Source: Streptomyces gelaticus | GTDB lineage: Bacteria > Actinomycetota > Actinomycetes > Streptomycetales > Streptomycetaceae | Assembly: GCF_014649535.1 (NCBI RefSeq) | Contig: NZ_BMTF01000018.1 | Location: 113,183-148,042 of the forward strand | DNA length: 34,860 bases | Reading direction: 5' to 3' | In this document: positions 1 through 7,944 of the stretch, in pieces | Layout: the number at the start of each line of letters is the position of its first letter | Numbering within the stretch: position 1 is the stretch's first letter | Made by a program: the position numbers and the translations under genes | The notes under the pieces: generated by a model | Told to the model about the DNA's origin: nothing | Databases searched by the model: none | What the model saw: the letters and a program-made list of their open reading frames with translations, nothing else

Positions 1-54
1 GTGGCACCTGTCACGTTTATAGCGCCTGTGGCATCTGTGACGTTTGTGGCGCCT
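1..54. repeat. Tandem 27-bp repeat, two copies, cut by the window edge
   Basis: Bases 1-27 and 28-54 are two head-to-tail copies of a 27-bp unit that differ at four positions. The unit is a whole number of codons. On the minus strand one frame reads as a 9-residue repeat rich in Gly, Ala, Thr, Asn and Val, but a TGA lies just before it and I see no start codon, so coding is not supported. More copies may lie beyond the left edge. Confidence 0.6.
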
Positions 55-85
55 CAGGGCGACGAGGGGCTCACGGGGAGCATCG

Positions 86-547
86 TCACGGCAGCACGGT
101 CGCGGGCGTCTTCGGCCAGCTCATGCGGATCACTCCGCCGTTGGCTCCCGACCTGACTTCCACATCGTCGACGAGGCCACTGATGACCGCGAGACCCATC
201 TCGTCCTCGCCGTCGGCATCACTCTCATCGAGCCCCGCGCCGGGCGTGGCACCGCGTGTCGTGGCGGGTCCGCCGAGGGCGGGATCGTCCCCCGGTCCGG
301 GGACCTCGTCGCCGACCTCTACGGAGAAGGACTTCTCCTCCTCGATCAGGGCGACGGAGACGGGAGCGGTGATGCCATGGCTGCGATGCAGCCCGACTGC
401 GCGGCTGCAGGCCTCACCGACCGCGAGTCTGACCTCGTCGAGCACGGCTTCGTCCACACCTGCCCGGCGCGCCACGGCGGCCGCCACGAGGCGGGCTGTC
501 CTGACGTGTTCGGGCTGGGCACTGAAGCGGAGTTCAACAGTGGTCAT
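86..547 (-). CDS. apgA: Anti-sigma factor, RsbW-like ATP-binding protein (ApgA, BldG partner)
   Basis: A 153-residue protein of the RsbW/SpoIIAB GHKL-ATPase type. In S. coelicolor the gene next to bldG (SCO3548, ApgA) encodes an anti-sigma factor bound by BldG, and position and sequence here match it. The fold is recognisable: an N-box-like helix at residues 41-55 (Glu45), a D-x-x-x-G-x-G segment near 80-86, an acidic low-complexity loop at 84-116, and a final GLAVISGL box at 118-125 followed by a beta strand. The N-box position normally held by Asn is Arg49, so nucleotide binding may be altered. The ATG at 547 is chosen because a GAGGGGG Shine-Dalgarno precedes it by 5 nt. A longer in-frame reading upstream would only translate the repetitive spacer. 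It follows bldG on the same strand after 461 bp, so co-transcription is possible but not tight. Confidence 0.85.
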   Translation of the reverse strand: MTTVELRFSAQPEHVRTARLVAAAVARRAGVDEAVLDEVRLAVGEACSRAVGLHRSHGITAPVSVALIEEEKSFSVEVGDEVPGPGDDPALGGPATTRGATPGAGLDESDADGEDEMGLAVISGLVDDVEVRSGANGGVIRMSWPKTPATVLP

Positions 548-1008
548 GCGATCCCCCTCAGACGTACGGGCGTGCATCCCAGGGCCGAGCGCGCTGCCCG
601 GTGTCCCTGCTCTTTTCTGTTTTCCGGGCCGAAGGCTCATCTTCCGGGCCGAACGCTCGTCTTCCGGAGCCCCGGAACCATTGGTCCGCCGGCCAGCGGA
701 CCGGAGCCGATCTGGCCGACGGAAGGCCCAACCGACGGACGGCGGAGCAGCAGACCATCGGTCGGCTGCCGAACAGCTCGCCGACCGACTGGCCGGCATC
801 CTGTCGGACTCCGACCGCCCGGTTGTCCGGCCTCCGATCGCCTGGCCGGTCCACTGCGCCGACCAGCCGATCGGCCGACCTCACGGCACCGGCTGCCGGG
901 CACGCCCGCGTCGCACCGGCCGCCTGGCGGGCAGCGGGTGCGTCGGCTGCGTGCCGAACCGGCCCCTCGGCCGATCCGACCGGCTTCGGACCGGCCTCGG
1001 GCCGACCG
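548..1008. other. Long GC-rich repetitive spacer between bldG and apgA
   Basis: This 461-bp stretch holds no gene I can support. It is dense in short CCGA/CGGTCGG/GGCCGG words that recur in both orientations, giving open frames on several strands whose products are Arg/Pro/Ala-rich and do not look like proteins. A clear 20-bp tandem repeat sits at 622-671. The many complementary words would let a bldG-apgA read-through transcript fold extensively. In S. coelicolor bldG is known to be transcribed both alone and together with the downstream gene, so a partial terminator or processing site here would fit; that is inference. Confidence 0.55.
622..671. repeat. 20-bp tandem repeat, 2.5 copies
   Basis: Two copies (622-641 and 642-661) share 18 of 20 bases, starting with TTCCGGGCCGAA. 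A half copy follows at 662-671. The repeat lies just upstream of the apgA ribosome-binding region, outside any supported gene. Confidence 0.7.
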
Positions 1009-1362
1009 TCAGTCGGTGGCCGCGACGGCTTCGTCGACCGTGGTGTGAATGGGGAACACCTTGGTCAGACCAGTGATCCGGAAGATCTTGAGAATGCGCT
1101 CCTGGTTGCAGACCAGGCGCAGCGAGCCCTCATGGGCCCGGACACGCTTCAGGCCGCCCACGAGCACGCCGAGGCCGGTGGAGTCGAGGAAGTCGACGCC
1201 TTCCATGTCGACAACCAGGTGGTAGCTGCCGTCATTCACCAACTCGACCAACTGCTCGCGCAGCTTGGGCGCGGTATACACATCAATCTCGCCACCGACC
1301 TCGACGACCGTACGGTCGCCACCAGGGCCGGACACATTGCGAGTCGACAAGGACAGGTCCAC
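1009..1362 (-). CDS. bldG: Anti-anti-sigma factor BldG (STAS domain)
   Basis: A 117-residue SpoIIAA-like STAS protein, nearly identical in sequence to BldG of S. coelicolor, which is needed for aerial mycelium formation and antibiotic production. Unphosphorylated BldG binds anti-sigma factors such as ApgA and frees their sigma factors; phosphorylation of the conserved Ser switches it off. The phospho-site motif FLDSTGLG is present with Ser61. The S. coelicolor protein, as I recall it, is 113 residues with Ser57; the difference comes from about four extra residues (SGPG) near position 11. Start is GTG at 1362, preceded by GGAGG 4 nt upstream. It reads away from the helicase gene (78 bp between starts), so its promoters probably lie in or before the helicase 5' end. 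Confidence 0.97.
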   Translation of the reverse strand: MDLSLSTRNVSGPGGDRTVVEVGGEIDVYTAPKLREQLVELVNDGSYHLVVDMEGVDFLDSTGLGVLVGGLKRVRAHEGSLRLVCNQERILKIFRITGLTKVFPIHTTVDEAVAATD

Positions 1363-1440
1363 GGATCCTCCAGCACCTTGCTATCGAGCGGTCGCCCCTT
1401 GGTCTCCCCGGCGGAGCCAGGGAACAGATCGCCAGCCGCG

Positions 1441-4038
1441 ATGGCATTCAATCACTTACCAGCAGCCATGCACGACGGCTTGGGGCCATTGTCCGTCACG
1501 CCAGTGACACACTCGGTGCCGATGGCCAAGAATCACCGCCCCAGTCGACCACCCGGGAACAGCGACACCAGTCACTCTCCCGCCATGGTCCTCGACCGGC
1601 TCGCCGCAGTGGCGGGCCGGTCCGCGCGCATCACTCATACGGAGCACTTGCCCCCGCGTGCGGGAACCCATGCCATCTGGCCCGATCGCATCCGGCCGGA
1701 AGTCGTCGCCGCGATCCAGCAGGCCGGAATCGATCACCCGTGGGCGCACCAGGCGGCCGCCGCCGAGCACGCCCTGGACGGCGAATCCGTGATCATCGCC
1801 ACTGGCACGGCCTCCGGCAAGTCGCTCGCCTACCTCGCCCCGGTCCTCAGCGCCCTGCTCGACGGCTCAAAGGCCCCGAACGGCCGCGGCGCCACCGCGC
1901 TGTACCTGGCCCCCACCAAGGCCCTGGCCGCCGATCAGAGGCGTGCCGTGAAGCAGCTCGCGGCACCGCTCGGCAATGCCGTCCGGCCCGCGGTCTACGA
2001 CGGCGACACCCCGGTCGAGGAACGCGAGTGGGTGCGTCAGTACGCCAACTACGTCCTGACCAATCCCGACATGCTGCACCGCGGGATACTCCCGTCCCAC
2101 CCCCGCTGGTCCTCCTTCCTGCGCGCTCTGCGCTTCGTCGTCATCGACGAGTGCCACACCTACCGCGGTGTCTTCGGCTCCCACGTCGCCCAGGTGGTAC
2201 GCCGCCTCCGCCGCCTGTGCGCCCGGTACGGCGCCGATCCGGTCTTCCTTCTCGCCTCCGCCACGGCGGCGGACCCCTCCGTCGCGGCCGGCCGCCTCAC
2301 CGGCCTCCCGGTCGAGGAGGTCGCCGACGACTCCTCGCCCCGCGGCGAGCTGGTCTTCGCGCTGTGGGAGCCGCCCCTGACCGACCTCCACGGCGAGAAG
2401 GGCGCCCCGGTCCGACGCACCGCCACCGCCGAGACCGCCGACCTCCTCACCGACCTCACCGTCCAGGGCGTCCGCTCGGTCGCCTTCGTACGTTCCCGGC
2501 GCGGCGCCGAGCTGATCTCCGTCATCGCCAAGGAGCGCCTCGCCGAGGTGGACCGTTCCCTGCCTGCCCGGGTCGCCGCCTACCGCGGGGGCTACCTCCC
2601 CGAGGAACGCCGTGCCCTGGAGCGCGCCCTGCACTCCGGGCAGCTGCTCGGGCTGGCCGCCACCACCGCCCTCGAACTCGGCATCGACATCTCCGGCCTG
2701 GATGCCGTCGTGATCGCCGGCTACCCCGGCACCAGGGCGTCACTGTGGCAGCAGGCGGGCCGCGCCGGACGCTCCGGCCAGGGCGCCCTGGCCGTCCTGG
2801 TGGCCCGCGACGACCCGCTGGACACCTTCCTCGTCCACCATCCCGAGGCCCTGTTCCAGCAGCCCGTGGAGTCGACCGTCCTCGACCCGGACAATCCGTA
2901 CGTCCTCGCCCCCCATCTGTGCGCCGCCGCCGCTGAGCTCCCTCTCACCGATCCGGACCTGGAGCTCTTCGGCCCGGCCGTGGCCGAACTGCTGCCGCAG
3001 CTGGAAGCTGCGAAACTGCTGCGCAAGCGGCCATCGGGCTGGCACTGGACCCGCCGCGAGCGCGCCGCCGATCTCACCGACATCCGCGGCGAGGGCGGCC
3101 GCCCCGTCCAGATCGTCGAGGAGGGCACCGGCCGACTGCTGGGCACCGTCGACGAATCGGCCGCGCACACCGCCGTCCACGAGGGCGCAGTCCACCTCCA
3201 TCAGGGCCGCACCTACCTGGTCCGGAAGCTGGACCTGGAGGACTCGGTGGCCCTGGTCGAGGAAGCCGTCCCGCCGTACTCGACCACTGCCCGCGACACC
3301 ACCTCCATCACCGTCCTGGAGACCGACACCGAGATCCCGTGGGGTGACGGGCGGCTCTGCTACGGCTCGGTGGAGGTCACCAGCCAGGTCGTCTCCTTCC
3401 TGCGTCGCAGGCTGCTCACCGGCGAGGTCCTCGGCGAGACCAAGCTGGAACTGCCGCCCCGCACCCTGCGCACCCGCGCCGTCTGGTGGACGGTCACCGA
3501 GGACCAGCTCGACGCCGCCCGCATCAACCCGGAGATCCTGGGCGGCACCCTGCACGCAGCGGAGCACGCGTCGATCGGAATGCTGCCGCTCTTCGCCACC
3601 TGCGACCGGTGGGACATCGGTGGCGTCTCCGTGCCGCTGCACCCGGACACCCTGCTGCCGACGGTCTTCGTGTACGACGGCCACCCGGGCGGTGCCGGAT
3701 TCGCCGAGCGGGCCTTCCACACCGCCCGTGCGTGGCTGACCGCGACCCGCCAGGCCATCGCGTCCTGCGAGTGCGAGGCGGGCTGCCCGTCCTGCGTCCA
3801 GTCCCCCAAGTGCGGCAACGGCAACGAACCACTTCACAAACGCGGTGCCGTGCGCCTGCTCACCGAACTCCTGCGATGTGCGCCTCCGGCCCCCGGGAAT
3901 CCCGACCCGACGGAACCGCCGGAGCCGTACGAGCCGTGGGAGGCCCGGACGGAGAAGGCCGGGGCGGAGGAGGCCGGGACGGTGGCACCGGCCCGGGAGA
4001 CCCGGGAGCAGCCTTCGGAGGGCCGGCCCTGGACCTGA
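1441..4038 (+). CDS. DECH-box superfamily 2 helicase, YprA/MrfA type with C-terminal DUF1998
   Basis: An 865-residue helicase of the helicase/secretion-neighbourhood DECH family (TIGR03817), related to Bacillus YprA/MrfA, which acts in mitomycin damage repair, and to Hrq1. Visible motifs in order: Walker A ATGTASGKS near residue 119, motif II DECH near 236, motif III SAT soon after, and motif VI QQAGRAGRSGQG near 437. A C-terminal DUF1998 region ends in four Cys (CECEAGCPSCVQ..C, about 776-795) expected to bind a metal ion. The last 50 residues are Pro/Glu-rich and poorly structured. The ATG at 1441 begins the conserved MAFNHLP start; the frame stays open further upstream only across bldG antisense. 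The mrfB nuclease partner is not nearby. The gene converges on and overlaps the TadE-like gene by 179 bp. Confidence 0.93.
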   Translation: MAFNHLPAAMHDGLGPLSVTPVTHSVPMAKNHRPSRPPGNSDTSHSPAMVLDRLAAVAGRSARITHTEHLPPRAGTHAIWPDRIRPEVVAAIQQAGIDHPWAHQAAAAEHALDGESVIIATGTASGKSLAYLAPVLSALLDGSKAPNGRGATALYLAPTKALAADQRRAVKQLAAPLGNAVRPAVYDGDTPVEEREWVRQYANYVLTNPDMLHRGILPSHPRWSSFLRALRFVVIDECHTYRGVFGSHVAQVVRRLRRLCARYGADPVFLLASATAADPSVAAGRLTGLPVEEVADDSSPRGELVFALWEPPLTDLHGEKGAPVRRTATAETADLLTDLTVQGVRSVAFVRSRRGAELISVIAKERLAEVDRSLPARVAAYRGGYLPEERRALERALHSGQLLGLAATTALELGIDISGLDAVVIAGYPGTRASLWQQAGRAGRSGQGALAVLVARDDPLDTFLVHHPEALFQQPVESTVLDPDNPYVLAPHLCAAAAELPLTDPDLELFGPAVAELLPQLEAAKLLRKRPSGWHWTRRERAADLTDIRGEGGRPVQIVEEGTGRLLGTVDESAAHTAVHEGAVHLHQGRTYLVRKLDLEDSVALVEEAVPPYSTTARDTTSITVLETDTEIPWGDGRLCYGSVEVTSQVVSFLRRRLLTGEVLGETKLELPPRTLRTRAVWWTVTEDQLDAARINPEILGGTLHAAEHASIGMLPLFATCDRWDIGGVSVPLHPDTLLPTVFVYDGHPGGAGFAERAFHTARAWLTATRQAIASCECEAGCPSCVQSPKCGNGNEPLHKRGAVRLLTELLRCAPPAPGNPDPTEPPEPYEPWEARTEKAGAEEAGTVAPARETREQPSEGRPWT

Positions 4039-4456
4039 CCGCCGGTTCGTACGGCCCGAAACCCACCCGGGCCGTCACATCGGCCACCTCCCCGTGCACC
4101 GCACACCTGACCACCACGGCTCCCTGCGCCGCGGCCACCCGCTCGGCGGCGCCGCAGGCAGCCCCAGGGCCTTGCAGGGCCCTGTCGGCCGCCGCCAGGG
4201 CCGCCAGGTCCGCCGCACCACCCGCCCGGTGCCGAACAGCCACCACCTGCCCGAGGGCCAGCACGACCGCAAACACCGCGCACAACGTGGCCGTGGTCAT
4301 CGCAACCCATACCGTGGCCAAGCCCCGGTCCCCGTCCGCCGCCGCCCTGCTCCCGCGCAGCCGCGCACGGGCGACCGCTCGCAGCCTTGCAAGAGCGACC
4401 GCTTGCAGCCGCGCGAGGCCGGCCGTACGCCCCCTCCACAGGCTCTCCCCGGTCAC
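3860..4456 (-). CDS. Divergent TadE-like protein of the helicase/secretion neighbourhood (TIGR03816 type)
   Basis: A 198-residue protein, last gene of the Tad operon. Residues 1-38 are Arg/Ala-rich with an 8-residue repeat encoded by a 24-bp direct repeat (4371-4386 and 4395-4410). A pilin-like junction DRG|LATVW follows at 42-50, then a hydrophobic segment at 48-70, a short globular part to about 135, and a Pro/Ser/Arg-rich tail. True TadE and pilins carry Glu at +5 after the cleavage Gly; here it is Trp50, so processing by a prepilin peptidase is doubtful. The GTG start overlaps the TadE stop (GTGA), so translation is likely coupled. The 3' end overlaps the convergent helicase by 179 bp; the overlapping part encodes only the disordered tails of both proteins. 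Confidence 0.78.
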   Translation of the reverse strand: MTGESLWRGRTAGLARLQAVALARLRAVARARLRGSRAAADGDRGLATVWVAMTTATLCAVFAVVLALGQVVAVRHRAGGAADLAALAAADRALQGPGAACGAAERVAAAQGAVVVRCAVHGEVADVTARVGFGPYEPAVRSRAGPPKAAPGSPGPVPPSRPPPPRPSPSGPPTARTAPAVPSGRDSRGPEAHIAGVR

Positions 4457-4851
4457 TGCGTCACCCCCACCGTGTCCTCGGCCAGTGCCGCCGCCTCCGC
4501 GTGAAGCTTCAGGGCCAGTGGTCCCGGCCCCGGCATCGACGCCGCCACCCGCACCCGCCACAGCTCCCCGGTCCGTTCCATCGCGACTTCGGCCCCGCCG
4601 GGTGCCGCCGAACGGGCGGCCTCCAGCACCTGGGCCTCCGGCTCGGAACGCGCAGCCGCTCTCGCCCCGGCCCTCGCCGCGTCCACGCACCTGATCTGGG
4701 CGGAGGCGGCCATCAGCGCCCACACCAGCGTCAGGGCGAACACCACCAGCACCGGAATCGCCATGGCCGCTTCCGCCGTCACCGCGCCCCGATCTGCTCG
4801 GCACCCGGCATTCCCGCTCCCCCCGCTTCCGCCACTCTCAGAACTTCGCAT
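4453..4851 (-). CDS. TadE-like pseudopilin
   Basis: A 132-residue TadE family protein. A flexible Gly/Ser N-terminus leads to the prepilin-type junction RG|AVTAEAAM at residues 21-30, with Gly22 at -1 and Glu27 at +5, followed by one hydrophobic helix (31-50) and a small extracytoplasmic domain. Proteins of this type are minor pilins of Tad (Flp) pili. The ATG at 4851 lies inside the last codons of the pilin gene (14-nt overlap) without a strong Shine-Dalgarno, which fits translational coupling; a GTG further in would remove most of the N-terminal basic part. The stop overlaps the next start by 4 nt. Confidence 0.88.
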   Translation of the reverse strand: MRSSESGGSGGSGNAGCRADRGAVTAEAAMAIPVLVVFALTLVWALMAASAQIRCVDAARAGARAAARSEPEAQVLEAARSAAPGGAEVAMERTGELWRVRVAASMPGPGPLALKLHAEAAALAEDTVGVTQ

Positions 4852-5038
4852 CGAGCGCGTCTTTCAACAGGGACTGCAGCGCGGACATAACCGGCTGGCT
4901 GGTGACCACCTTGTAGAGCACCGCCGCGAACGCACAGGCCGCGATCGTCCCCACCGCGTATTCGGATGTCGTCATTCCGTCGTCCGACCGGACTCGGCGC
5001 ACCATGCCATGCGCCCAGCCCTTGATTCGCCGTACCAT
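4838..5038 (-). CDS. Flp-like pilin, DUF4244 protein
   Basis: A 66-residue pilin precursor. After a short basic leader comes the perfect Flp processing motif DG|MTTSEYAVG (Gly21, Glu26, Tyr27), then a hydrophobic helix at 27-43 and a short C-terminus. This is the major-pilin-like subunit of the operon. The ATG at 5038 is chosen over upstream Met codons because GGGGG lies 5 nt before it and the upstream residues do not resemble a leader. A 61-bp gap separates it from the upstream tadC stop, the only real gap in the operon, so a separate start site for the pilin is possible. Confidence 0.88.
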   Translation of the reverse strand: MVRRIKGWAHGMVRRVRSDDGMTTSEYAVGTIAACAFAAVLYKVVTSQPVMSALQSLLKDALDAKF

Positions 5039-5099
5039 TTCAACCCCCGCGAAATGAAATTCCTCATTCATACTGAATGGCTTTACTCGCACTTTTCGG

Positions 5100-5924
5100 T
5101 CATCCGATGCGCAGCAGCCCGGTTGCCAGACCGATCACCACCGGCGCCACCCCGACCATCAGGAACGCGGGCAGAAAACAGAGTCCGACGGGGGCGGTGA
5201 CCGCCACCCCTGCCCGCTGGGCACGAGCCACGGCCGCACTCGCACGCTCGGCCCGCATCGCCTCGGCCAGCCGCGCCACCGGCTCCGCCGCCGGAGCTCC
5301 GGTCGCCCCCGCCCGGTCCAGGCAACGGGCCAGCGCCCCGGCACCCGGTATTTCCGCGAACCGCCCCCAGGCCGCCGTGGGTTCACCGCCGAGACGGATC
5401 TCCGCAGCCGTCCGCGCCAGGCGCACGCCGACCGGCCCACCGAGCGATTCCCCCACCGCCTCTGCAGCCTCCCGGGGCCCGGCCCCGGCCGAGATGCAGG
5501 CGGCCAACAGGTCGGCCGCCAACGGGAGCTGGCGGGCGACCTCCGCCAACTCGGCCTTCCTGGGCCCTGGTTCGGGTCTGCTTCGGGCCCGCTGCCAGCG
5601 CCAGGCGCCGTACGCCCCCGCCAGCCCCGCAACGCACCCCGGCAGGCCGCCGACCAGAGCCCATCCCGCTGCCACAGCGCCCACCGGCGCGACCCACTCC
5701 TTCGCCCGGACACCGGACGCCGGATGCCCGCGGCCCTGCCCACAGCCGTACCTCCGCCCACGCCGACGTCTCTGCACGCCGATCGCCATCAGCACCACGC
5801 CCCGGCGGCGCACCGTCCGCCTTCGCCGCAGTGCCGCCAGCGCGAAGGCCGTACCAGCGACCACGCTCAACACCGCGCACACCACCGCCGCCCGGTGGAC
5901 GGCTTCGCCGATGCCCCCGCTCAC
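5100..5924 (-). CDS. Type II secretion system F family protein, TadC-like
   Basis: A 274-residue inner-membrane platform protein. Hydrophobic segments flank a cytoplasmic T2SS-F domain with the typical LAADLLAACISAGAGPREA stretch in the middle. Two C-terminal membrane helices end in PVVIGLATGLLRIG. With TadB it should form the membrane platform on which the TadA ATPase acts to assemble pilin. The GTG start at 5924 overlaps the TadB stop (GTGA) and has GGGGAGG about 5 nt before it. A longer frame upstream is antisense noise within tadB. Confidence 0.88.
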   Translation of the reverse strand: MSGGIGEAVHRAAVVCAVLSVVAGTAFALAALRRRRTVRRRGVVLMAIGVQRRRRGRRYGCGQGRGHPASGVRAKEWVAPVGAVAAGWALVGGLPGCVAGLAGAYGAWRWQRARSRPEPGPRKAELAEVARQLPLAADLLAACISAGAGPREAAEAVGESLGGPVGVRLARTAAEIRLGGEPTAAWGRFAEIPGAGALARCLDRAGATGAPAAEPVARLAEAMRAERASAAVARAQRAGVAVTAPVGLCFLPAFLMVGVAPVVIGLATGLLRIG

Positions 5925-6799
5925 GCCGCCTCCCCAGCTCGTACGATCCGGCCGGCCCAGTACAGCCCGGCTGCCTCCAGCACTCCGCCCGTCGCCAGAC
6001 AGGCCAGCCCGGCCGGCGTGTGCAGCAGCACCCTCAACGGGTCGGCCCCGAGTGCCGCCCCCAGCCCCAGGCCCAGCACCGGGAGCAGCGCCAGTACGGC
6101 CACCGTCGACCAGGCACCCGCCAGCTGGGCCCGTAGCTCCTCCCGTCTGCGCCGCTCGGCCCGCAACGCGCCCTCCAGGCGGTCCAGACCCGCCGCGAGC
6201 CCGGCCCCTCCGTCGGCCGCCACCCGCCAGCAGGCCGCCACCCCGGCAAGCCCGTCCAGCCCCGGCTCCCGCGCCGCCTGCCGGAGCGCCCCCGGCACAT
6301 CGCCACCGAATCGCGCCGCAGCGGACACACCGGCCTCCGCCGCCCCCATCACCCCGGTACCACGGACAGCGACAAGCAACGCCTGGCCCGGTTCGTGTCC
6401 GGCCCGCAGCTCGCCCACGACCGCACCGCACAGCGCCACCACCCCGGCCGCCCGGCGTTCCCGCTCCTTGCTCCGGGCCCGCCTCCGCAGCCACCGCCGA
6501 ACCAGCGGCACCGCTACCGCCCCGGCCAGCAACGGCAGCACGGACTCCCCCAGCACGGATAAGGCCAGGGCCACCGGGAGGCAGAGCCACTCCCGCCGCT
6601 CCTTCAGCCGCTCCAGTACCCGCGCCCCGGCCCGCTCCCAGCGGGCACGCAGCGGCGGCCGATCCAGCTCGTCGACGAACAGCACCCGAGCCCTCCGTAG
6701 CCCGTGGTCCCGCGCCACCACCAGCCAGGCCGCCACCCCGACGCACAGAACCACCGCACAGCTCGCGCCCGGGGGCAGCCCCGTCGGCACCCCGGTCAC
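5921..6799 (-). CDS. Type II secretion system F family protein, TadB-like
   Basis: A 292-residue membrane protein with an N-terminal hydrophobic helix at about residues 10-30, two further helices near 75-100, a cytoplasmic T2SS-F domain with the GHEPGQALLVAVRGTG region, and C-terminal helices. This is the TadB half of the Tad platform pair. The GTG at 6799 overlaps the tadA stop (GTGA). The same frame is open far upstream through tadA and cpaE, but those residues are Gly/Arg/Ala-rich artefacts of GC bias. Confidence 0.88.
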   Translation of the reverse strand: MTGVPTGLPPGASCAVVLCVGVAAWLVVARDHGLRRARVLFVDELDRPPLRARWERAGARVLERLKERREWLCLPVALALSVLGESVLPLLAGAVAVPLVRRWLRRRARSKERERRAAGVVALCGAVVGELRAGHEPGQALLVAVRGTGVMGAAEAGVSAAARFGGDVPGALRQAAREPGLDGLAGVAACWRVAADGGAGLAAGLDRLEGALRAERRRREELRAQLAGAWSTVAVLALLPVLGLGLGAALGADPLRVLLHTPAGLACLATGGVLEAAGLYWAGRIVRAGEAA

Positions 6800-7944
6800 A
6801 GTGCATCCCCGATCATCGAGCGCAGCCGCTCCCAGCCCCGCTCCCGTACGAATCCATCGGCGCCCCAGCGCAGCGCGGGCACGGTCACGACCAGCCCCGC
6901 CGTGTCCCGCTCCAGGACCTGCACCTCGGCAATGCGACGCTGTCCGGTCCGGTCCCGCACGAGATGGACCACCACCGACAGCGCGGCGGCCAACTGACTG
7001 TGCAGCGCTGTCCGGTCCAGCCCCGCCGCCGTCCCCAGCGCCTCCAGACGAGCCGGTACGTGCTCGGCCGCATTGGCGTGAACCGTCCCGCAGCCGCCTT
7101 CGTGGCCAGTGTTCAGAGCGGCCAGGAGCTCGGTGACCTCGGCTCCGCGCACCTCTCCGACCACCAGCCGGTCGGGCCGCATCCGCAGTGCCTGCCGCAC
7201 CAGGTCCCGGAGCGTCACCCGCCCCGCCCCCTCCTGGTTGGCGGGGCGCGACTCCAGGCGCACCACATGGGGATGGTCCGGCCGCAGCTCCGCGGAGTCC
7301 TCGGCGAGCACGATTCGCTCCCGCTTCCCGACCGCACCCAGCAGACTCGACAGAAGAGTCGTCTTTCCCGCACCCGTCCCTCCGCTGATCAGATACGAGA
7401 CCCGGGCCTCCACCAGAGCCCGCAGTACCCTGTCGCCGCCCGGCGGTACCGTTCCCGCCACGACCAGCTCGGCCAGTGCAAAGGCCCTGGGCCGCACCAC
7501 CCGCAGCGACAGACATGTCGAGCCGACGGATACCGGCGGCAGCACGGCGTGCATACGGGTGCCGTCCGGGAGCCTCGCGTCCACCCAGGGGCGGGCGTCG
7601 TCCAGCCGACGCCCCGCCACGGCGGCCAGCCGCTGGGCCAGCCTGCGCACCGCGGCGGCGTCCGTGAAGGTCACCCCGGTGAGTTCCAGGCCGCCGCCCC
7701 GGTCCACCCATACCCGGTCCGGCGAGGAGACCAGCACATCCGTCACCTCCGGATCGCTGAGCAACGGCTCCAGCACCCCGGTGCCGACCAGCTCGCCACG
7801 CAACTCGTCGGCCGCACCGAGCACTTCGGCATCCCCTAGCAGCCTCCCCTGGGCCCGCAGCGCGGCCGCCACCCCGGCCGGGGTCGGTGCCGTGCCGCTC
7901 TGTGCGAGCCGCTGCCGTACGGCATCGAGCAGCGTCTCCGTCAT
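6796..7944 (-). CDS. TadA/CpaF family secretion ATPase (TIGR03819 type)
   Basis: A 382-residue hexameric-type secretion ATPase that would power pilus assembly. The Walker A is GGTGAGKT at 188-195; the Asp-box AEDSAEL at 214-220; the Walker B region RLVVGEVRG at 259-267; and the His box NTGHEGGCGTVHAN at 278-291. All residues needed for ATP hydrolysis are there. The family is the helicase/secretion-neighbourhood ATPase that travels with the DECH helicase in actinobacteria. The ATG at 7944 overlaps the cpaE-like stop (ATGA) and is preceded by GGAGGTG. Confidence 0.94.
   Translation of the reverse strand: MTETLLDAVRQRLAQSGTAPTPAGVAAALRAQGRLLGDAEVLGAADELRGELVGTGVLEPLLSDPEVTDVLVSSPDRVWVDRGGGLELTGVTFTDAAAVRRLAQRLAAVAGRRLDDARPWVDARLPDGTRMHAVLPPVSVGSTCLSLRVVRPRAFALAELVVAGTVPPGGDRVLRALVEARVSYLISGGTGAGKTTLLSSLLGAVGKRERIVLAEDSAELRPDHPHVVRLESRPANQEGAGRVTLRDLVRQALRMRPDRLVVGEVRGAEVTELLAALNTGHEGGCGTVHANAAEHVPARLEALGTAAGLDRTALHSQLAAALSVVVHLVRDRTGQRRIAEVQVLERDTAGLVVTVPALRWGADGFVRERGWERLRSMIGDAL

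Noticed and set aside
601..1440. Long in-frame extension upstream of the helicase start
   Set aside because: It is antisense to bldG and the repetitive spacer; the conserved MAFNHLP start is at 1441.
5077..7839. Long plus-strand open frame of about 900 codons opposite the Tad genes
   Set aside because: Its product is Pro/Ala/Arg-rich throughout, the usual shadow of minus-strand high-GC genes with clear domains.
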